DNA of 64,000 nt from Chryseobacterium sp. Leaf404. GTDB lineage: Bacteria > Bacteroidota > Bacteroidia > Flavobacteriales > Weeksellaceae. The notes beneath the pieces were generated by a model. It had not been told where the DNA came from. It searched no databases and saw only the letters and a program-made list of their open reading frames with translations. Location of the stretch: positions 246,744 to 310,743 of the forward strand of contig NZ_LMQM01000012.1 of assembly GCF_001424145.1 (NCBI RefSeq), read 5' to 3'. Shown here piece by piece: positions 47,709 to 56,200 of this stretch (the first letter of the stretch is position 1; every line of letters begins with the position of its first letter). Position numbers and translations under genes: made by a program.

Positions 47709-49157
47709 CTAGAATTCTGCACTCTTTGGAGTTCTTGGGAAAGGGATGACGTCTCGGATATTAGTCATACCGGTAACAAAAAGCACCAATCTTTCTAATC
47801 CCAAACCAAAACCTGCGTGAGGGACAGATCCGAATTTCCGGGTATCAAGATACCACCAGAGCTCGTGAGGATCTACACCGAAATCATTCATTTTCTCTAA
47901 TAGAACATCGTGTCTCGATTCTCTTTCTGAACCACCGATAATTTCGCCGATTCCAGGGAAAAGTACATCCATTGCGGCAACCGTTTTATTATCGTCATTC
48001 AGTTTCATGTAGAATGCTTTGATTTCTTTCGGATAGTCAAATAAAACTACCGGACATTCAAAATGTTTTTCAACCAGAAATCTTTCGTGCTCAGACTGAA
48101 GATCTGCGCCCCACTCTTCGATTGGATAAGCAAATTTCCCTTTTTTATTTTCTTTTGAGTTCAGTAAAATCTCAATAGCTTCGGTGTAAGAAACTCTTTT
48201 GAAACGCTTCGCAATTACATTTTCCAGCTTTTCAATCAGACCTTCTTTTGCTCTGTCTTTTTCCGGCTTTGATTTTTGTTCTTCTGCAAAACGTTTGTCT
48301 AAGAAATCCAAATCATCTTTACAGTTATCCAAAACATACTGAATCACGTATTTAAGGAAATCTTCTGCCAAATCAATATTGTCTTCCAGATTATTGAAAG
48401 CAACTTCCGGCTCAATCATCCAGAATTCTGCCAAGTGACGGGTTGTATTAGAATTTTCTGCACGGAAAGTGGGTCCGAAAGTATAAATTCTTCCCAATCC
48501 CATTGCCGCAGTTTCACCTTCAAGCTGTCCTGAAACTGTTAAGTTTGTTTTTCTGCCAAAAAAATCCTGAGCAAAATCAATGTCACCCTGCTCATCTCTT
48601 GGAATATTGTTTAAATCAAAATTCGTTACACCAAACATTTCACCAGCTCCCTCTGCATCGGCTCCGGTAACAATAGGCGTGTTGATGTAAAAGAACTGGT
48701 TTTTGTTGAAAAAAGAGTGAATTGCAAAACTCACGGCGTGACGTACTCTGAAAACTGCTCCAAACAAATTGGTTCTGAATCTTAAGTGCGCCTGATCTCT
48801 CAATGTTTCCAACGCATGTTTTTTGGGCTGAAGAATCGTTTTCTCTCTTTCTTCCGTAAAGTTATCTCCTAAAATAATGATTTTTTTAGCGATAATTTCC
48901 ACCTTCTGCCCGGCTCCCTGACTTTCTATTACTTCACCCACTACTTTCAGTGAAGAAGCTGTACTTATTTTGCTGATTATTTCTTCGTCAAAATTTTCAA
49001 AATCAACGACGATCTGCAAATTATTAATCGTAGAACCATCATTCAGTGCAATAAAGCGGTTTGAACGGAAGGCTCTCACCCAGCCGTAAACTGTAATGTC
49101 ATGATGTAATACTTTTTTGTAGTCTTGTAAGACTTCTTTAATCGTCTGCTTTTTCAT
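47709..49157 (-). CDS. asnS: Asparaginyl-tRNA synthetase
   Basis: Class IIb synthetase charging tRNA-Asn. I start at 49157 ([20 protein letters not shown]). The longer frame to 49220 contains the -7 box TAACTTTG (49204-49197), so it cannot all be translated. An N-terminal OB-fold anticodon domain ([21 protein letters not shown]) is followed by the catalytic core with [25 protein letters not shown] (motif 2) and [27 protein letters not shown] (motif 3). An insertion of about 60 residues around 240-310, typical of AsnRS from Bacteroidetes and Firmicutes, is present. Confidence 0.97.
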   Translation of the reverse strand: MKKQTIKEVLQDYKKVLHHDITVYGWVRAFRSNRFIALNDGSTINNLQIVVDFENFDEEIISKISTASSLKVVGEVIESQGAGQKVEIIAKKIIILGDNFTEEREKTILQPKKHALETLRDQAHLRFRTNLFGAVFRVRHAVSFAIHSFFNKNQFFYINTPIVTGADAEGAGEMFGVTNFDLNNIPRDEQGDIDFAQDFFGRKTNLTVSGQLEGETAAMGLGRIYTFGPTFRAENSNTTRHLAEFWMIEPEVAFNNLEDNIDLAEDFLKYVIQYVLDNCKDDLDFLDKRFAEEQKSKPEKDRAKEGLIEKLENVIAKRFKRVSYTEAIEILLNSKENKKGKFAYPIEEWGADLQSEHERFLVEKHFECPVVLFDYPKEIKAFYMKLNDDNKTVAAMDVLFPGIGEIIGGSERESRHDVLLEKMNDFGVDPHELWWYLDTRKFGSVPHAGFGLGLERLVLFVTGMTNIRDVIPFPRTPKSAEF

Positions 49158-49196
49158 TTGTTGATTGATAAATTTTTGTCTAAAAATTAATGTCTG

Positions 49197-49204
49197 CAAA
49201 GTTA
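49197..49204 (-). promoter_or_regulatory. -7 box of asnS
   Basis: TAACTTTG on the minus strand, 40 nt before the chosen start at 49157. It fixes the start choice. Confidence 0.5.
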
Positions 49205-49292
49205 CAAAAAAACAGCGCAAATGAAACTTTACGCCGTCCTTTTCAAAAATTATCCTGTAATTTAATCTAAAAAAACATTCTCTGAATTGAAA

Positions 49293-49910
49293 TCAGTTAA
49301 AAAACACAGATTTTTTTCTCTGTTTCCCGTTTCTGATTTTCCAGGCGTGGTAGGAACTCGGTACATCGTACTGCCATTTGGGAAGAATTAAAATAATCAG
49401 GATAACATCCAGATGTGAAATAAAACCTAAAATTACCGTCAGATTAAAAGCCCAACCGGCATTTTGAAATCCTATCAAAAATGTAAATGCTAAAAGCAGA
49501 CTCAGCCCCCACAATTTTGAAAGCCAGGCGTGTGTACAGGTTTCTTTCCCGAATTTCATCCAACTTATGATGTAACAAAGCGCTTCCATGATAAAAATGA
49601 TTACAATGCTTCTCCATTCGTCTTTTATTAAGGCTGGATTTAAAAAATAAGCCGCAAAACCTAATGAAAGCCAGAACACCAGATCTACCTGACTGTCTAG
49701 TCTTCTTAGTTTTTCAGATGAAACTCCGGCTTTTCTGGCGATAATTCCGTCGAAAATATCGGTAATCAATCCGGTGTACATTAATGTTAAAATAACTGAC
49801 CGGGATTCTGAACCACTCAAATACGAGAGCAGGATAATAACCGGTGCCAGAATGAATCTTATCGCGATTAAGATAAAAGGTATAGATTTCATCTTCTTAA
49901 ATTTTTTCAA
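49293..49910 (-). CDS. CDP-alcohol phosphatidyltransferase family protein
   Basis: The 205-residue membrane protein has about six helices and the family motif TDIFDGIIARKAGVSSEKL followed by RRLDSQVD. The catalytic Asp residues fit D-x2-DG-x2-AR ... D-x3-D, but the usual Gly before the third Asp is Leu here. The family joins a CDP-linked lipid to an alcohol in phospholipid synthesis; which alcohol is unclear. It overlaps the upstream lipoprotein gene by 14 bp on the same strand, so the two share a transcript. A start six codons later (MKSIPFIL) is equally possible. Confidence 0.85.
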   Translation of the reverse strand: MKKFKKMKSIPFILIAIRFILAPVIILLSYLSGSESRSVILTLMYTGLITDIFDGIIARKAGVSSEKLRRLDSQVDLVFWLSLGFAAYFLNPALIKDEWRSIVIIFIMEALCYIISWMKFGKETCTHAWLSKLWGLSLLLAFTFLIGFQNAGWAFNLTVILGFISHLDVILIILILPKWQYDVPSSYHAWKIRNGKQRKKSVFFN

Positions 49911-50439
49911 ACGTTAAATGGTAATGAAACATCTTCCAGTCGCTCATCAAAATAAAGATTCCGTTGCAGAAGAAATAATTAGACTGAATGATTAAATTCT
50001 GATCAGCGTCAATAGCGAAACGTGATTTTTGAATATTCCATCCCCCGAAAACAAGAGGAATTCCGTCAATCATCAGTCTTTTCTCCTTCAGATACAGATA
50101 GCCGTCTTTCTTTAATTTCACTCTTAAATCTTTGCTGAACAAAAAATTTTCCGAATCAGCAATTTCCACATGCAGGCGATTCTTTTTAATCAGCTCAAGT
50201 TTTACAATCACATTTTGATGACTGTACTTTTCTTTCCACTTAAACATATTCGTGTTTCTGTCGAAAACATCTGAAAGCGTCCGCACATAAAATCCACCTG
50301 GCGTAGCCGGTAAGTTTCTGTAAGTGCCCGTTATATTTTTCACGTTATCCTTATCCATTTTCATTGAATCATTATTTTTAAACCCTGCACAACTCACAAT
50401 CATTAAAAGCATAATGAAATAAAAACCTGATTTTCTCAT
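49897..50439 (-). CDS. Lipoprotein of unknown function
   Basis: The signal MRKSGFYFIMLLMIVSC ends in a lipobox with Cys17. The mature 163 residues are polar, with ITGTYRNLPATPGGFYVRTLSDVFDR near the start and several beta-strand-like stretches (KNRLHVEIADSENFLF, KKDGYLYLKEKRLMIDGIPLVFGG). No known domain is recognised. Its end overlaps the CDP-alcohol phosphatidyltransferase gene by 14 bp. Confidence 0.75.
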   Translation of the reverse strand: MRKSGFYFIMLLMIVSCAGFKNNDSMKMDKDNVKNITGTYRNLPATPGGFYVRTLSDVFDRNTNMFKWKEKYSHQNVIVKLELIKKNRLHVEIADSENFLFSKDLRVKLKKDGYLYLKEKRLMIDGIPLVFGGWNIQKSRFAIDADQNLIIQSNYFFCNGIFILMSDWKMFHYHLTFEKI

Positions 50440-50519
50440 AACCTTATTTTTAAATTATACATCAAAGCTAATTTTGAAAAGCAGTTTTATGAATGCGAAA
50501 AAAAATTAAAATAAATCTC

Positions 50520-50527
50520 TACATTTG
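50520..50527 (+). promoter_or_regulatory. -7 box of the HTH-like gene
   Basis: TACATTTG, 17 nt before the ATG at 50544. It lies inside the longer frame that begins at 50493, supporting the later start. Confidence 0.5.
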
Positions 50528-50543
50528 TGAAAATCGCAAAAGT

Positions 50544-51488
50544 ATGCATCAGGACGTTCTATTGAAACAGATCAGAAAAAAAATCGGGGACAAGTCTCTG
50601 AATGATGAAATTGCCAACATCCTCAACATCAGCTATGACGCGGCACACAGAAGAACTTCTCTGAAAGCAAAATTCAGTTTTGAGGAAGCCTTGGAGCTGG
50701 CAAAATATTATCAGATTTCTCTCAACGGATTTTTAAGCTCAGAAAATCAGCTCGTGGTACAAAAAACTTCGCCTGTAACTTCTACTGAAGACTTACAATC
50801 GTTTTTCCGGAATAACCTGAATGTTTTTGAGAGACTCCCCCTTTCGGAGGAAATGACAATCTATTATTCGGCGAAAGATATTCCTTTTTTCTATACGCTT
50901 TCAGATACTTTACTGTCGAGATTTAAAATTTATGTCTGGATGAATCTGTTGAATGCGAAACAGTTTTTTGTTCCGTTCTCAGAATTCTCACCCCCGGATT
51001 TCGAACTCAACACAAAAGAACTGAGAAAAAAATATGAAGAGCAAAACGTTATCGAGATTTGGAATGACACCACGATTTCCAGCATTTTACAGCAAATTCA
51101 ATATTACTGCGATACAGGACTTTTAAGAAAAAATGAAGCAGAAATTATTTTAAATGAAGTAAAAGAACTGATTGAGTGTGTGGAACAGAAGACAGGCAGC
51201 AATCGCAAATATCAGATCTATGAGAACGAACTGATGCAGCTTTCGAATGATATATTTTTCAGTCATCCAAAAAAATCTCTACTGGCAATGCCTTTAAATA
51301 CTTTCGGATATATTTTGATTAATGACCTGAATACCTGCATCGAAACATTTAATTATTTTGAACATCAGATAAAAAACTCAAAATCTCTGAGTGCATCCGG
51401 AAATCGGGACCGGAAAATATTTTTTAATAAGATGTATGAGCGCATAGAAAAATTGACAAAGAAACTGATGGATGATGACCATTTATAA
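50544..51488 (+). CDS. Putative HTH transcriptional regulator
   Basis: I start at 50544 (MHQDVLLKQIRKKIGDKSLNDEIA), because the -7 box lies upstream of it within the longer frame. Residues 1-65 resemble a Cro/C1-like helix-turn-helix (LNDEIANILNISYDAAHRRTSLKAKFSFEEALELAKYYQISLNGFL). The remaining 250 residues are helical and rich in Asn, Glu and Phe with no recognised ligand domain. It is a 314-residue single gene. The next gene on the strand has a palindrome over its -7 box, a possible target, although that link is only positional. Confidence 0.75.
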   Translation: MHQDVLLKQIRKKIGDKSLNDEIANILNISYDAAHRRTSLKAKFSFEEALELAKYYQISLNGFLSSENQLVVQKTSPVTSTEDLQSFFRNNLNVFERLPLSEEMTIYYSAKDIPFFYTLSDTLLSRFKIYVWMNLLNAKQFFVPFSEFSPPDFELNTKELRKKYEEQNVIEIWNDTTISSILQQIQYYCDTGLLRKNEAEIILNEVKELIECVEQKTGSNRKYQIYENELMQLSNDIFFSHPKKSLLAMPLNTFGYILINDLNTCIETFNYFEHQIKNSKSLSASGNRDRKIFFNKMYERIEKLTKKLMDDDHL

Positions 51489-51573
51489 GGGAAAATTCAA
51501 CACTGAAAAAAATTTAGATACAGATATTGAACTGCAATTGAAATCTAAAGTCAATAGTATTAAATTAACTGCC

Positions 51574-51602
51574 ATTTTGTTGTAGATTTGTTTCAACAAA
51601 AT
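51574..51602 (+). promoter_or_regulatory. Operator candidate framing the -7 box of the HbpS-like gene
   Basis: ATTTTGTTG (51574-51582) and CAACAAAAT (51594-51602) are a perfect 9-bp inverted repeat. The 11-nt spacer contains the -7 box TAGATTTG (51583-51590). A protein bound to both arms would cover the promoter. Confidence 0.6.
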
Positions 51603-51610
51603 TTTTAATT

Positions 51611-52012
51611 ATGAACATTACATTAGAGCAGGCTCAGAAGGTGATTAATGCATCTCTGGAAAAATCAAAAGAATTAGGCGTAAAAATGAACATTGCAGTG
51701 GTAGACGGCGGCACCAATCTCGTAGCTTTTGCAAAAATGGATGATGCGTGGCTGGGATCCATCGATATCGCTCAGAAAAAAGCAAGAACAGCCCGTTTTT
51801 TCAATATGAATACCGGTGAAATCGGGAAACTATCTCAACCCGGGCAGCCATTGTACAATATCGAACATTCGAATAACGGTTTAATTACTTTCCCGGGCGG
51901 AGTTTTGATAAAAGACAACTCTGGAAACATCATCGGTGCCGTTGGCGTAAGCGGAAGCACCGTTGAAGACGATCACGAAGTTGCAACTGCAGGTGCTGAA
52001 GCTGTTTCGTAA
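51611..52012 (+). CDS. GlcG/HbpS-like protein (DUF336, heme-degrading family)
   Basis: The 133-residue protein of the GlcG/HbpS fold has [59 protein letters not shown] and the C-terminal [37 protein letters not shown]. HbpS in Streptomyces binds heme and senses oxidative stress; other members only share the fold. No signal peptide is present, so it is cytoplasmic. A perfect inverted repeat frames its -7 box, suggesting inducible expression. Confidence 0.9.
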   Translation: MNITLEQAQKVINASLEKSKELGVKMNIAVVDGGTNLVAFAKMDDAWLGSIDIAQKKARTARFFNMNTGEIGKLSQPGQPLYNIEHSNNGLITFPGGVLIKDNSGNIIGAVGVSGSTVEDDHEVATAGAEAVS

Positions 52013-52033
52013 GAAATAAGACATGAAAAAAGG

Positions 52034-52065
52034 AAAAGTTGGCGTACAAGCCAACTTTTTTTTTA
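52034..52065 (+). terminator. Terminator of the HbpS-like gene
   Basis: AAAAGTTGG (52034-52042) and CCAACTTTT (52051-52059), extended by an inner G-C, run into a long T tract. Confidence 0.88.
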
Positions 52066-52084
52066 TACTATAAATGATAAAATC

Positions 52085-52627
52085 TTACTCATCCTTCTTC
52101 GAAGGCACCAAAAACACATCAATCAATCCATCAGGAATCTGCATCTTGATGAATCTCTCCTCACGGTTGACCTCAAGAATCCAGTCTTTAATTAAAGGAA
52201 TTACCACTTCTTTCCCATCCAGATTGGTCACAAAATAATTCTGAGCCGTCTGGTCGTTTACAGAACGAATAACACCACAATTGTTATCATGCTCATCAAA
52301 AATTTCATACCCTATAATCTCGTGATAATAAAATTGGTTACCTGATAATTTCGGCAAAGTACTCAGCGGCAGATAAACGTTTTTGCCTAAAGACTGATCT
52401 ACCAAAGCTTCAGAAGAGTTTTTGAAGGCAAGATTCAGAGCATCAAGCTTACTCCATGAAGATTTTTCAATGAAAAAAGGAACCAAAAGACCGTTGATTT
52501 CCACGAAAATAGAATCCAGATTTTTGTAAAGTTCAGGTTGGTCTGTATCTAATTTAAGAATTACGTTTCCGGCAAGACCGTGTCTGCGGGTAATTTTTCC
52601 TAAAAAATAGCAATCTTCTTTTTTCAT
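52085..52627 (-). CDS. rimM: Ribosome maturation factor RimM
   Basis: Helps assemble the 30S subunit head, acting near S19. I start at 52627 (MKKEDCYFLGKITRRHGLAGNVILKLDTDQ), which matches the conserved RimM opening. The open frame extends far upstream through rpsP in another frame and is not coding there. The N-terminal beta-barrel (1-85) is followed by a PRC-barrel domain (FYYHEIIGYEIFDEHDNNCGVI ... VIPLIKDWILEVNREERFIKMQIPDGLIDVF). Length 180 is normal. It follows rpsP, the common bacterial order; a hairpin terminator or attenuator lies between them. Confidence 0.94.
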   Translation of the reverse strand: MKKEDCYFLGKITRRHGLAGNVILKLDTDQPELYKNLDSIFVEINGLLVPFFIEKSSWSKLDALNLAFKNSSEALVDQSLGKNVYLPLSTLPKLSGNQFYYHEIIGYEIFDEHDNNCGVIRSVNDQTAQNYFVTNLDGKEVVIPLIKDWILEVNREERFIKMQIPDGLIDVFLVPSKKDE

Positions 52628-52659
52628 GTTGCAAATATAAAAAACCTTGAAGGTTAAAT

Positions 52660-52688
52660 TAAAAAAGACACGAAAAAATCGTGCCTTT
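52660..52688 (-). terminator. Terminator or attenuator between rpsP and rimM
   Basis: On the minus strand, AAAGGCACGA (52688-52679) pairs with TCGTGTCTTT (52673-52664) with one G-U pair, followed by TTT. It would reduce rimM expression relative to rpsP. Confidence 0.7.
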
Positions 52689-52709
52689 ATTCTGTATCTT
52701 GTTGTAAGA

Positions 52710-53273
52710 TTAAGCCTGAGTTTCTTCAGTACCTTCTGCTTCAGCAGCAGGCTCTTCAGTAGTTTCAGCAACCTCTTCTGCAGGTGCATTGGCAGCCTCT
52801 TCAGCAGCTTTAGCATCAGCAATTACCTGAGCAGCAGCAGCAACTCTGGCTTCGTTTACTTTAACTTCAGCATCCAAAGCAGCTTTCTTAGCATCAGCTT
52901 TCGCAGTAGATAAACCTTCTACTTTACCTTGCACTTTAGCATCTTTAGACTCTAACCATGCAGCAAATCTCTTTTCTGCTTCAGCCTCATCAAAAGCACC
53001 TTTAGCCACACCACCTTGTAAGTGTTTTTTGTAAAGAGCACCTTTATAAGAAAGAATAGCTCTAGCCGTATCAGTTGGTTGAGCACCGTTGTTTAACCAC
53101 TTTACAGCAGCATCAACGTTCAAATCAATTGTAGCAGGGTTTGTAATTGGGTTGTAAGTACCTAACTTTTCGATGAATCTACCATCTCTTCTAGCTCTTG
53201 CATCTGCAACCACGATGTGGAAAAAAGGTCTCCCTTTAGATCCGTGTCTTTGTAATCTGATTTTTACTGACAT
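52710..53273 (-). CDS. rpsP: Ribosomal protein bS16 with long C-terminal extension
   Basis: 30S subunit protein. Residues 1-85 are canonical S16: [42 protein letters not shown], then [20 protein letters not shown]. The chain is 187 residues, about twice the E. coli length. The extra part is a Lys/Ala helix-rich segment (about 105-160) and an acidic Glu/Ala/Pro/Thr tail ([23 protein letters not shown]). Extensions like this are usual in Bacteroidetes S16. It heads the operon with rimM, under a good TTG / TATCTTTG promoter. Confidence 0.97.
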   Translation of the reverse strand: MSVKIRLQRHGSKGRPFFHIVVADARARRDGRFIEKLGTYNPITNPATIDLNVDAAVKWLNNGAQPTDTARAILSYKGALYKKHLQGGVAKGAFDEAEAEKRFAAWLESKDAKVQGKVEGLSTAKADAKKAALDAEVKVNEARVAAAAQVIADAKAAEEAANAPAEEVAETTEEPAAEAEGTEETQA

Positions 53274-53321
53274 AATGTTTGAATTTTATGGGAACTCGTC
53301 CCGATTAAATATTTAAGTGTG

Positions 53322-53350
53322 CAAAGATAGGAAAAAAGTTTAATATTCAA
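53322..53350 (-). promoter_or_regulatory. Promoter of rpsP-rimM
   Basis: On the minus strand, TTG (53350-53348) and TATCTTTG (53329-53322) are 18 nt apart, an exact fit to the Bacteroidetes consensus. The leader is about 43 nt. Confidence 0.7.
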
Positions 53351-53380
53351 TATCTAAAATTCAAAATCATATTACATATT

Positions 53381-53415
53381 AAATTTCAAATCACAAATTT
53401 CCAATTTCAAATCTT
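53381..53415. repeat. 7-bp tandem repeat, AAATTTC type
   Basis: Five phase-exact heptamers: AAATTTC, AAATCAC, AAATTTC, CAATTTC and AAATCTT. Confidence 0.55.
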
Positions 53416-53417
53416 GA

Positions 53418-53495
53418 GGAGCCGGGAACCTGCTGTCCACTATATCTTTTGCTCTTCGTACCTCATCACAAAAGGATGCCGTTCCCATCAGGGCT
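53418..53495 (-). repeat. Stem-variable hairpin element, copy 3 (short stem)
   Basis: On the minus strand it reads AGCCCTGATGGGAACGGC and ATCC, then CTTTTG ... CAAAAG (6-bp stem only), then GATATAGTGGACAGCAGG, and it ends GGCTCC. The central stem has been lost, but both flanking blocks are intact. Confidence 0.6.
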
Positions 53496-53594
53496 ATGGT
53501 GTTTTGTGTCAAACAACATTTTTTCACTTCGACAAAAACCCGTCTCAATTTAAGAATCATAATCTTTTAAATAAAGAATTGTGACATTTCACAA

Positions 53595-53665
53595 ACTGTT
53601 ACATTACTACACCCTTACACTGTTACATTGCTACACTGCCACATTGCTACACTGTTACATTGCTC
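53595..53665. repeat. 8-bp tandem repeat (exception to the 7-bp rule)
   Basis: ACTGTTAC and ATTGCTAC alternate with variants ACTGCCAC, ATTACTAC and ACCCTTAC for about nine octamers, giving a 16-bp super-unit. It ends next to the nitroreductase stop. Confidence 0.7.
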
Positions 53666-53667
53666 TA

Positions 53668-54180
53668 TTAATCAACCTTCCCCAAATAAAAAAGCCCCAG
53701 ACACTTCTGGTTTTCCTCAATCGTCAAAGAATCTTTCAAATGATCAACAATCTTCGGTGAGCTCCAGTAGCATCCTACTCCATTCGCTGTACAGGTCAGA
53801 TACATATTCTGAACCGCCATAGATACCGCCGCAATTTCTTCCCATTCAGGAACCATTCCGCTGAAATTAACAACGATAGAAATCACCGCATCGGCTTTAT
53901 TGATCTTAAAACCAATATCATTGTATTTCTTCTCCAGAAAAACCTGTGGCGCCTGAGTTGATTTATAGATTTGCTGCATTTCTAAAGCCAATTTCGCTTT
54001 CTCTTCACCTTTAAAAATTTTAAAACGCCAGGGTTTTGTTCGTTTATGATTGGGAGCAAACGTCGCCGAATTCAAAATCTCATCCAAAATCTCCGGAGAA
54101 ATTTCCGGTTTACTGTAATCTTTCGGGAAAATACTTCTGCGTTGCTCAATGATCTCTTTTAAAACTTCTGCTTTATTCAT
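53668..54180 (-). CDS. Nitroreductase-family flavoprotein
   Basis: The 170-residue FMN-dependent oxidoreductase resembles YdjA-type short nitroreductases. It has [46 protein letters not shown] (FMN phosphate and ring contacts near RRS and the T/N-x-P-W segment), [42 protein letters not shown] in the dimer interface, and [12 protein letters not shown] at the end. It probably reduces quinones or nitro groups with NAD(P)H. Single gene between repeat tracts. Confidence 0.9.
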   Translation of the reverse strand: MNKAEVLKEIIEQRRSIFPKDYSKPEISPEILDEILNSATFAPNHKRTKPWRFKIFKGEEKAKLALEMQQIYKSTQAPQVFLEKKYNDIGFKINKADAVISIVVNFSGMVPEWEEIAAVSMAVQNMYLTCTANGVGCYWSSPKIVDHLKDSLTIEENQKCLGLFYLGKVD

Positions 54181-54200
54181 GTAGACAAATTTAGGGAAAA

Positions 54201-54367
<167 letters not shown>

Positions 54368-54502
54368 TAGCAAAATTAAATATTGCTGCTTCTTTCGCAA
54401 AATTTTCACCGATAAATATTCATGAATTTTGATTCACATACCACGAATGCACGATATTAAATTTTACTTGTGAAAAATTTGTGCATTCAAGATATTACAC
54501 TT

Positions 54503-54586
54503 GGCTTTTTTAAATTGTATCTTGTCTCTTCCACTAGGATCTTTTAACTTTTTACTGGCTTTTTTAACTTGTATCTTGTCTCTTTC
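54503..54586. repeat. Two 30-nt direct copies with 7-bp rhythm
   Basis: GGCTTTTTTAA begins copies at 54503 and 54557, each continuing (A/C)TTGTATCTTGTCTCTT. Within each copy units recur every 7 bp (TTGTATC, TTGTCTC). The phase slips between the copies. It abuts the stop of the GreA-like gene. Confidence 0.6.
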
Positions 54587-55034
54587 AAATCACTTCCTCA
54601 ATTTTCTGATAAATTTTATTCAAAGTAAATTCTTCCCCAGCTTTCATTCCCATAATCTTTTTGGCCATAGGACTTTCGGGGGAAATGGCGTAGAAACGGT
54701 CGCCTTCAAAGAAAAACTCACCCAAGGAAACCGAAATATAAAAACGGGCTTTATTGGTGATGACTAATGAACCTAATTTTGCGTGCTCAGATTCCGAGAT
54801 CAGGACTTTTTTCATCTGCTGCTGCATGTTTTTCAGGTTCGCCATCTGTTTGTCCAGATGATAGATTTCTTCCTGCATTTCTTCACGGATGGAATCGTAT
54901 TTCGAAGTTTTTTTAACTTCACGGCTCGCTTCAAGGGTAAAATTCAAAAAAAACTCCAGCGTTTTTACTTTCCCTGAAATCATGTCCCGCACAAAAATCC
55001 GCAAATTATTTTTATTGTAAGTCGCCTTCTGCAT
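54585..55034 (-). CDS. GreA/GreB-like protein
   Basis: The 149-residue protein has a helical N-terminal part (1-80, SREVKKTSKYDSIREEMQEEIYHLDKQMANLKNMQQQMKKVL) reminiscent of the Gre coiled coil. A C-terminal FKBP-like domain follows (KLGSLVITNKARFYISVSLGEFFFEGDRFYAISPESPMAKKIMGMKAGEEFTLN). The SPxSPxA-K-x-ll-G-k-x-x-G-D pattern of Gre factors is clear (SPESPMAKKIMGMKAGE). The coiled-coil tip lacks an obvious D/E catalytic pair, so it may bind RNA polymerase without cleaving RNA. Confidence 0.85.
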   Translation of the reverse strand: MQKATYNKNNLRIFVRDMISGKVKTLEFFLNFTLEASREVKKTSKYDSIREEMQEEIYHLDKQMANLKNMQQQMKKVLISESEHAKLGSLVITNKARFYISVSLGEFFFEGDRFYAISPESPMAKKIMGMKAGEEFTLNKIYQKIEEVI

Positions 55035-55082
55035 ACATCTTAATCTTTACCTAAAGATAATATTTTTTTAATTATCAGGATC

Positions 55083-55112
55083 AAAAAAACCGCCACTGTG
55101 AAGAAACGGTTT
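55083..55112 (-). terminator. Terminator of the small lipoprotein gene
   Basis: AAACCG (55087-55092) and CGGTTT (55107-55112) form a short stem, followed by T's on the minus strand. Confidence 0.45.
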
Positions 55113-55120
55113 AGAAATTT

Positions 55121-55345
55121 TTATTTCGGCTTGTTCTGCTCAATATTTAAAGCATCAATCTTTCTGTCGTCTTCTTCCCTTCTTTTCTGCATTTGCTGAA
55201 CATTTCTGTCCATGTCACTCTGATTACCTTCCATGTAATTTTTATCCTGATAATTTGCATTCGTTTCTTTTCCCGGCTTCACTGTACAGGATGCAGACAA
55301 AAAGCTTAAGCAGACAGCAATAAACAATAAGTACTCCTTTTTCAT
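55121..55345 (-). CDS. Small lipoprotein
   Basis: The 74-residue protein has a lipoprotein signal MKKEYLLFIAVCLSFLSASC (Cys20). A short, highly charged mature part follows (ETNANYQDKNYMEGNQSDMDRNVQQMQKRREEDDRKIDALNIEQ), probably helical. It has no known domain. It is flanked by terminators and probably expressed alone. Confidence 0.75.
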   Translation of the reverse strand: MKKEYLLFIAVCLSFLSASCTVKPGKETNANYQDKNYMEGNQSDMDRNVQQMQKRREEDDRKIDALNIEQNKPK

Positions 55346-55440
55346 TAAATATTTTTTTCAAAAATATATTTTATTTTATATCGGTTCTAAACTTTAACTA
55401 AAGATTATAATTCGGAAGTACTCATTAGTAATTTTTAACA

Positions 55441-55471
55441 AAAAAACTGCTTCCAAAAAATTAGAAACAGT
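55441..55471 (-). terminator. Terminator of the SRPBCC gene
   Basis: On the minus strand, ACTGTTTC (55471-55464) pairs with GAAGCAGT (55453-55446) with one G-U pair, followed by TTTTT. Confidence 0.7.
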
Positions 55472-55495
55472 CTTAAATATCAATGCCGACAGGGC

Positions 55496-56029
55496 TTATT
55501 TCTCAACCAGAGCTTTCAGATTGGCAAAACCTTCATCGTAAGATTTCCCCATCTGGTAATCCATCATCGGGCGCATCAGTTTAATCCACGTTTCCTGCCT
55601 GGTATCCATCGTCCAGGTGACTTTTGTAGCATTTCCTTGAGATGTCAAAACCATGTCAGAGGTTGACTGTCCTTCAAAAGGTCTTTTGAAAATCATTTCT
55701 GTTCTTTGCTTTTCGTTCGGGATGAGTTCTTTAATTTCCTGACAACCCGCTCCAGCGTCGTTATTTTTACTGTCCCAACAGTATTTGTCGCCCACTTCCC
55801 CGGAATTTCCGCTGTACACGACCTTCATATTTTTATCCAGTTTCATCCAAGGATTCCAGCTGTTGAAAGATTTCATGGAGCTAATCTGTTGCCATACTTT
55901 TTCTTTGGGAGCATTAATGACGACAGATTTCTCGAAATGATAATTTTCACCGAAAGCCAACATGGCAACCGCTGCATACACCACCAGTAAAATGATTATT
56001 CCTCCGATAATTTTTAAAAATGTTTTCAT
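55496..56029 (-). CDS. Membrane-anchored SRPBCC (polyketide-cyclase-like) protein
   Basis: The N-terminal helix (about 6-28, IIGGIIILLVVYAAVAMLAFG) anchors a START/SRPBCC domain: YHFEKSVVINAPKEKVWQQISSMKSFNSWNPWMKLDKNMKVVYSG, then ATKVTWTMDTRQETWIKLMRPMMDYQMGKSYDEGFANLKALVE. This fold has a hydrophobic cavity that binds lipids or polyketides. The ligand is unknown; members of this subgroup are widespread in Bacteroidetes. Confidence 0.88.
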   Translation of the reverse strand: MKTFLKIIGGIIILLVVYAAVAMLAFGENYHFEKSVVINAPKEKVWQQISSMKSFNSWNPWMKLDKNMKVVYSGNSGEVGDKYCWDSKNNDAGAGCQEIKELIPNEKQRTEMIFKRPFEGQSTSDMVLTSQGNATKVTWTMDTRQETWIKLMRPMMDYQMGKSYDEGFANLKALVEK

Positions 56030-56200
56030 AGTTTGATTTTTAAATAGAAATCAAAATTATATCTTTTTAAACATATCTTTCTTTTCTTATGACAAGATAA
56101 TATCAAAATGAAGCATTTTTGTCAGAATCTTTTCACGAGGCATCTTATTTGAGTTTAATATACGATTCAATTAATTAAATTTACCCTAAAAAATAAATCA

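Noticed and set aside
52628..52822. N-terminal extension of RimM
   Set aside because: It lies in a second frame of the rpsP tail and gives an unnatural Leu/Lys-rich peptide; the conserved RimM start is at 52627.
53372..53560. Open frame of 62 codons on the minus strand
   Set aside because: It covers copy 3 of the stem-variable hairpin element and has no protein-like features.
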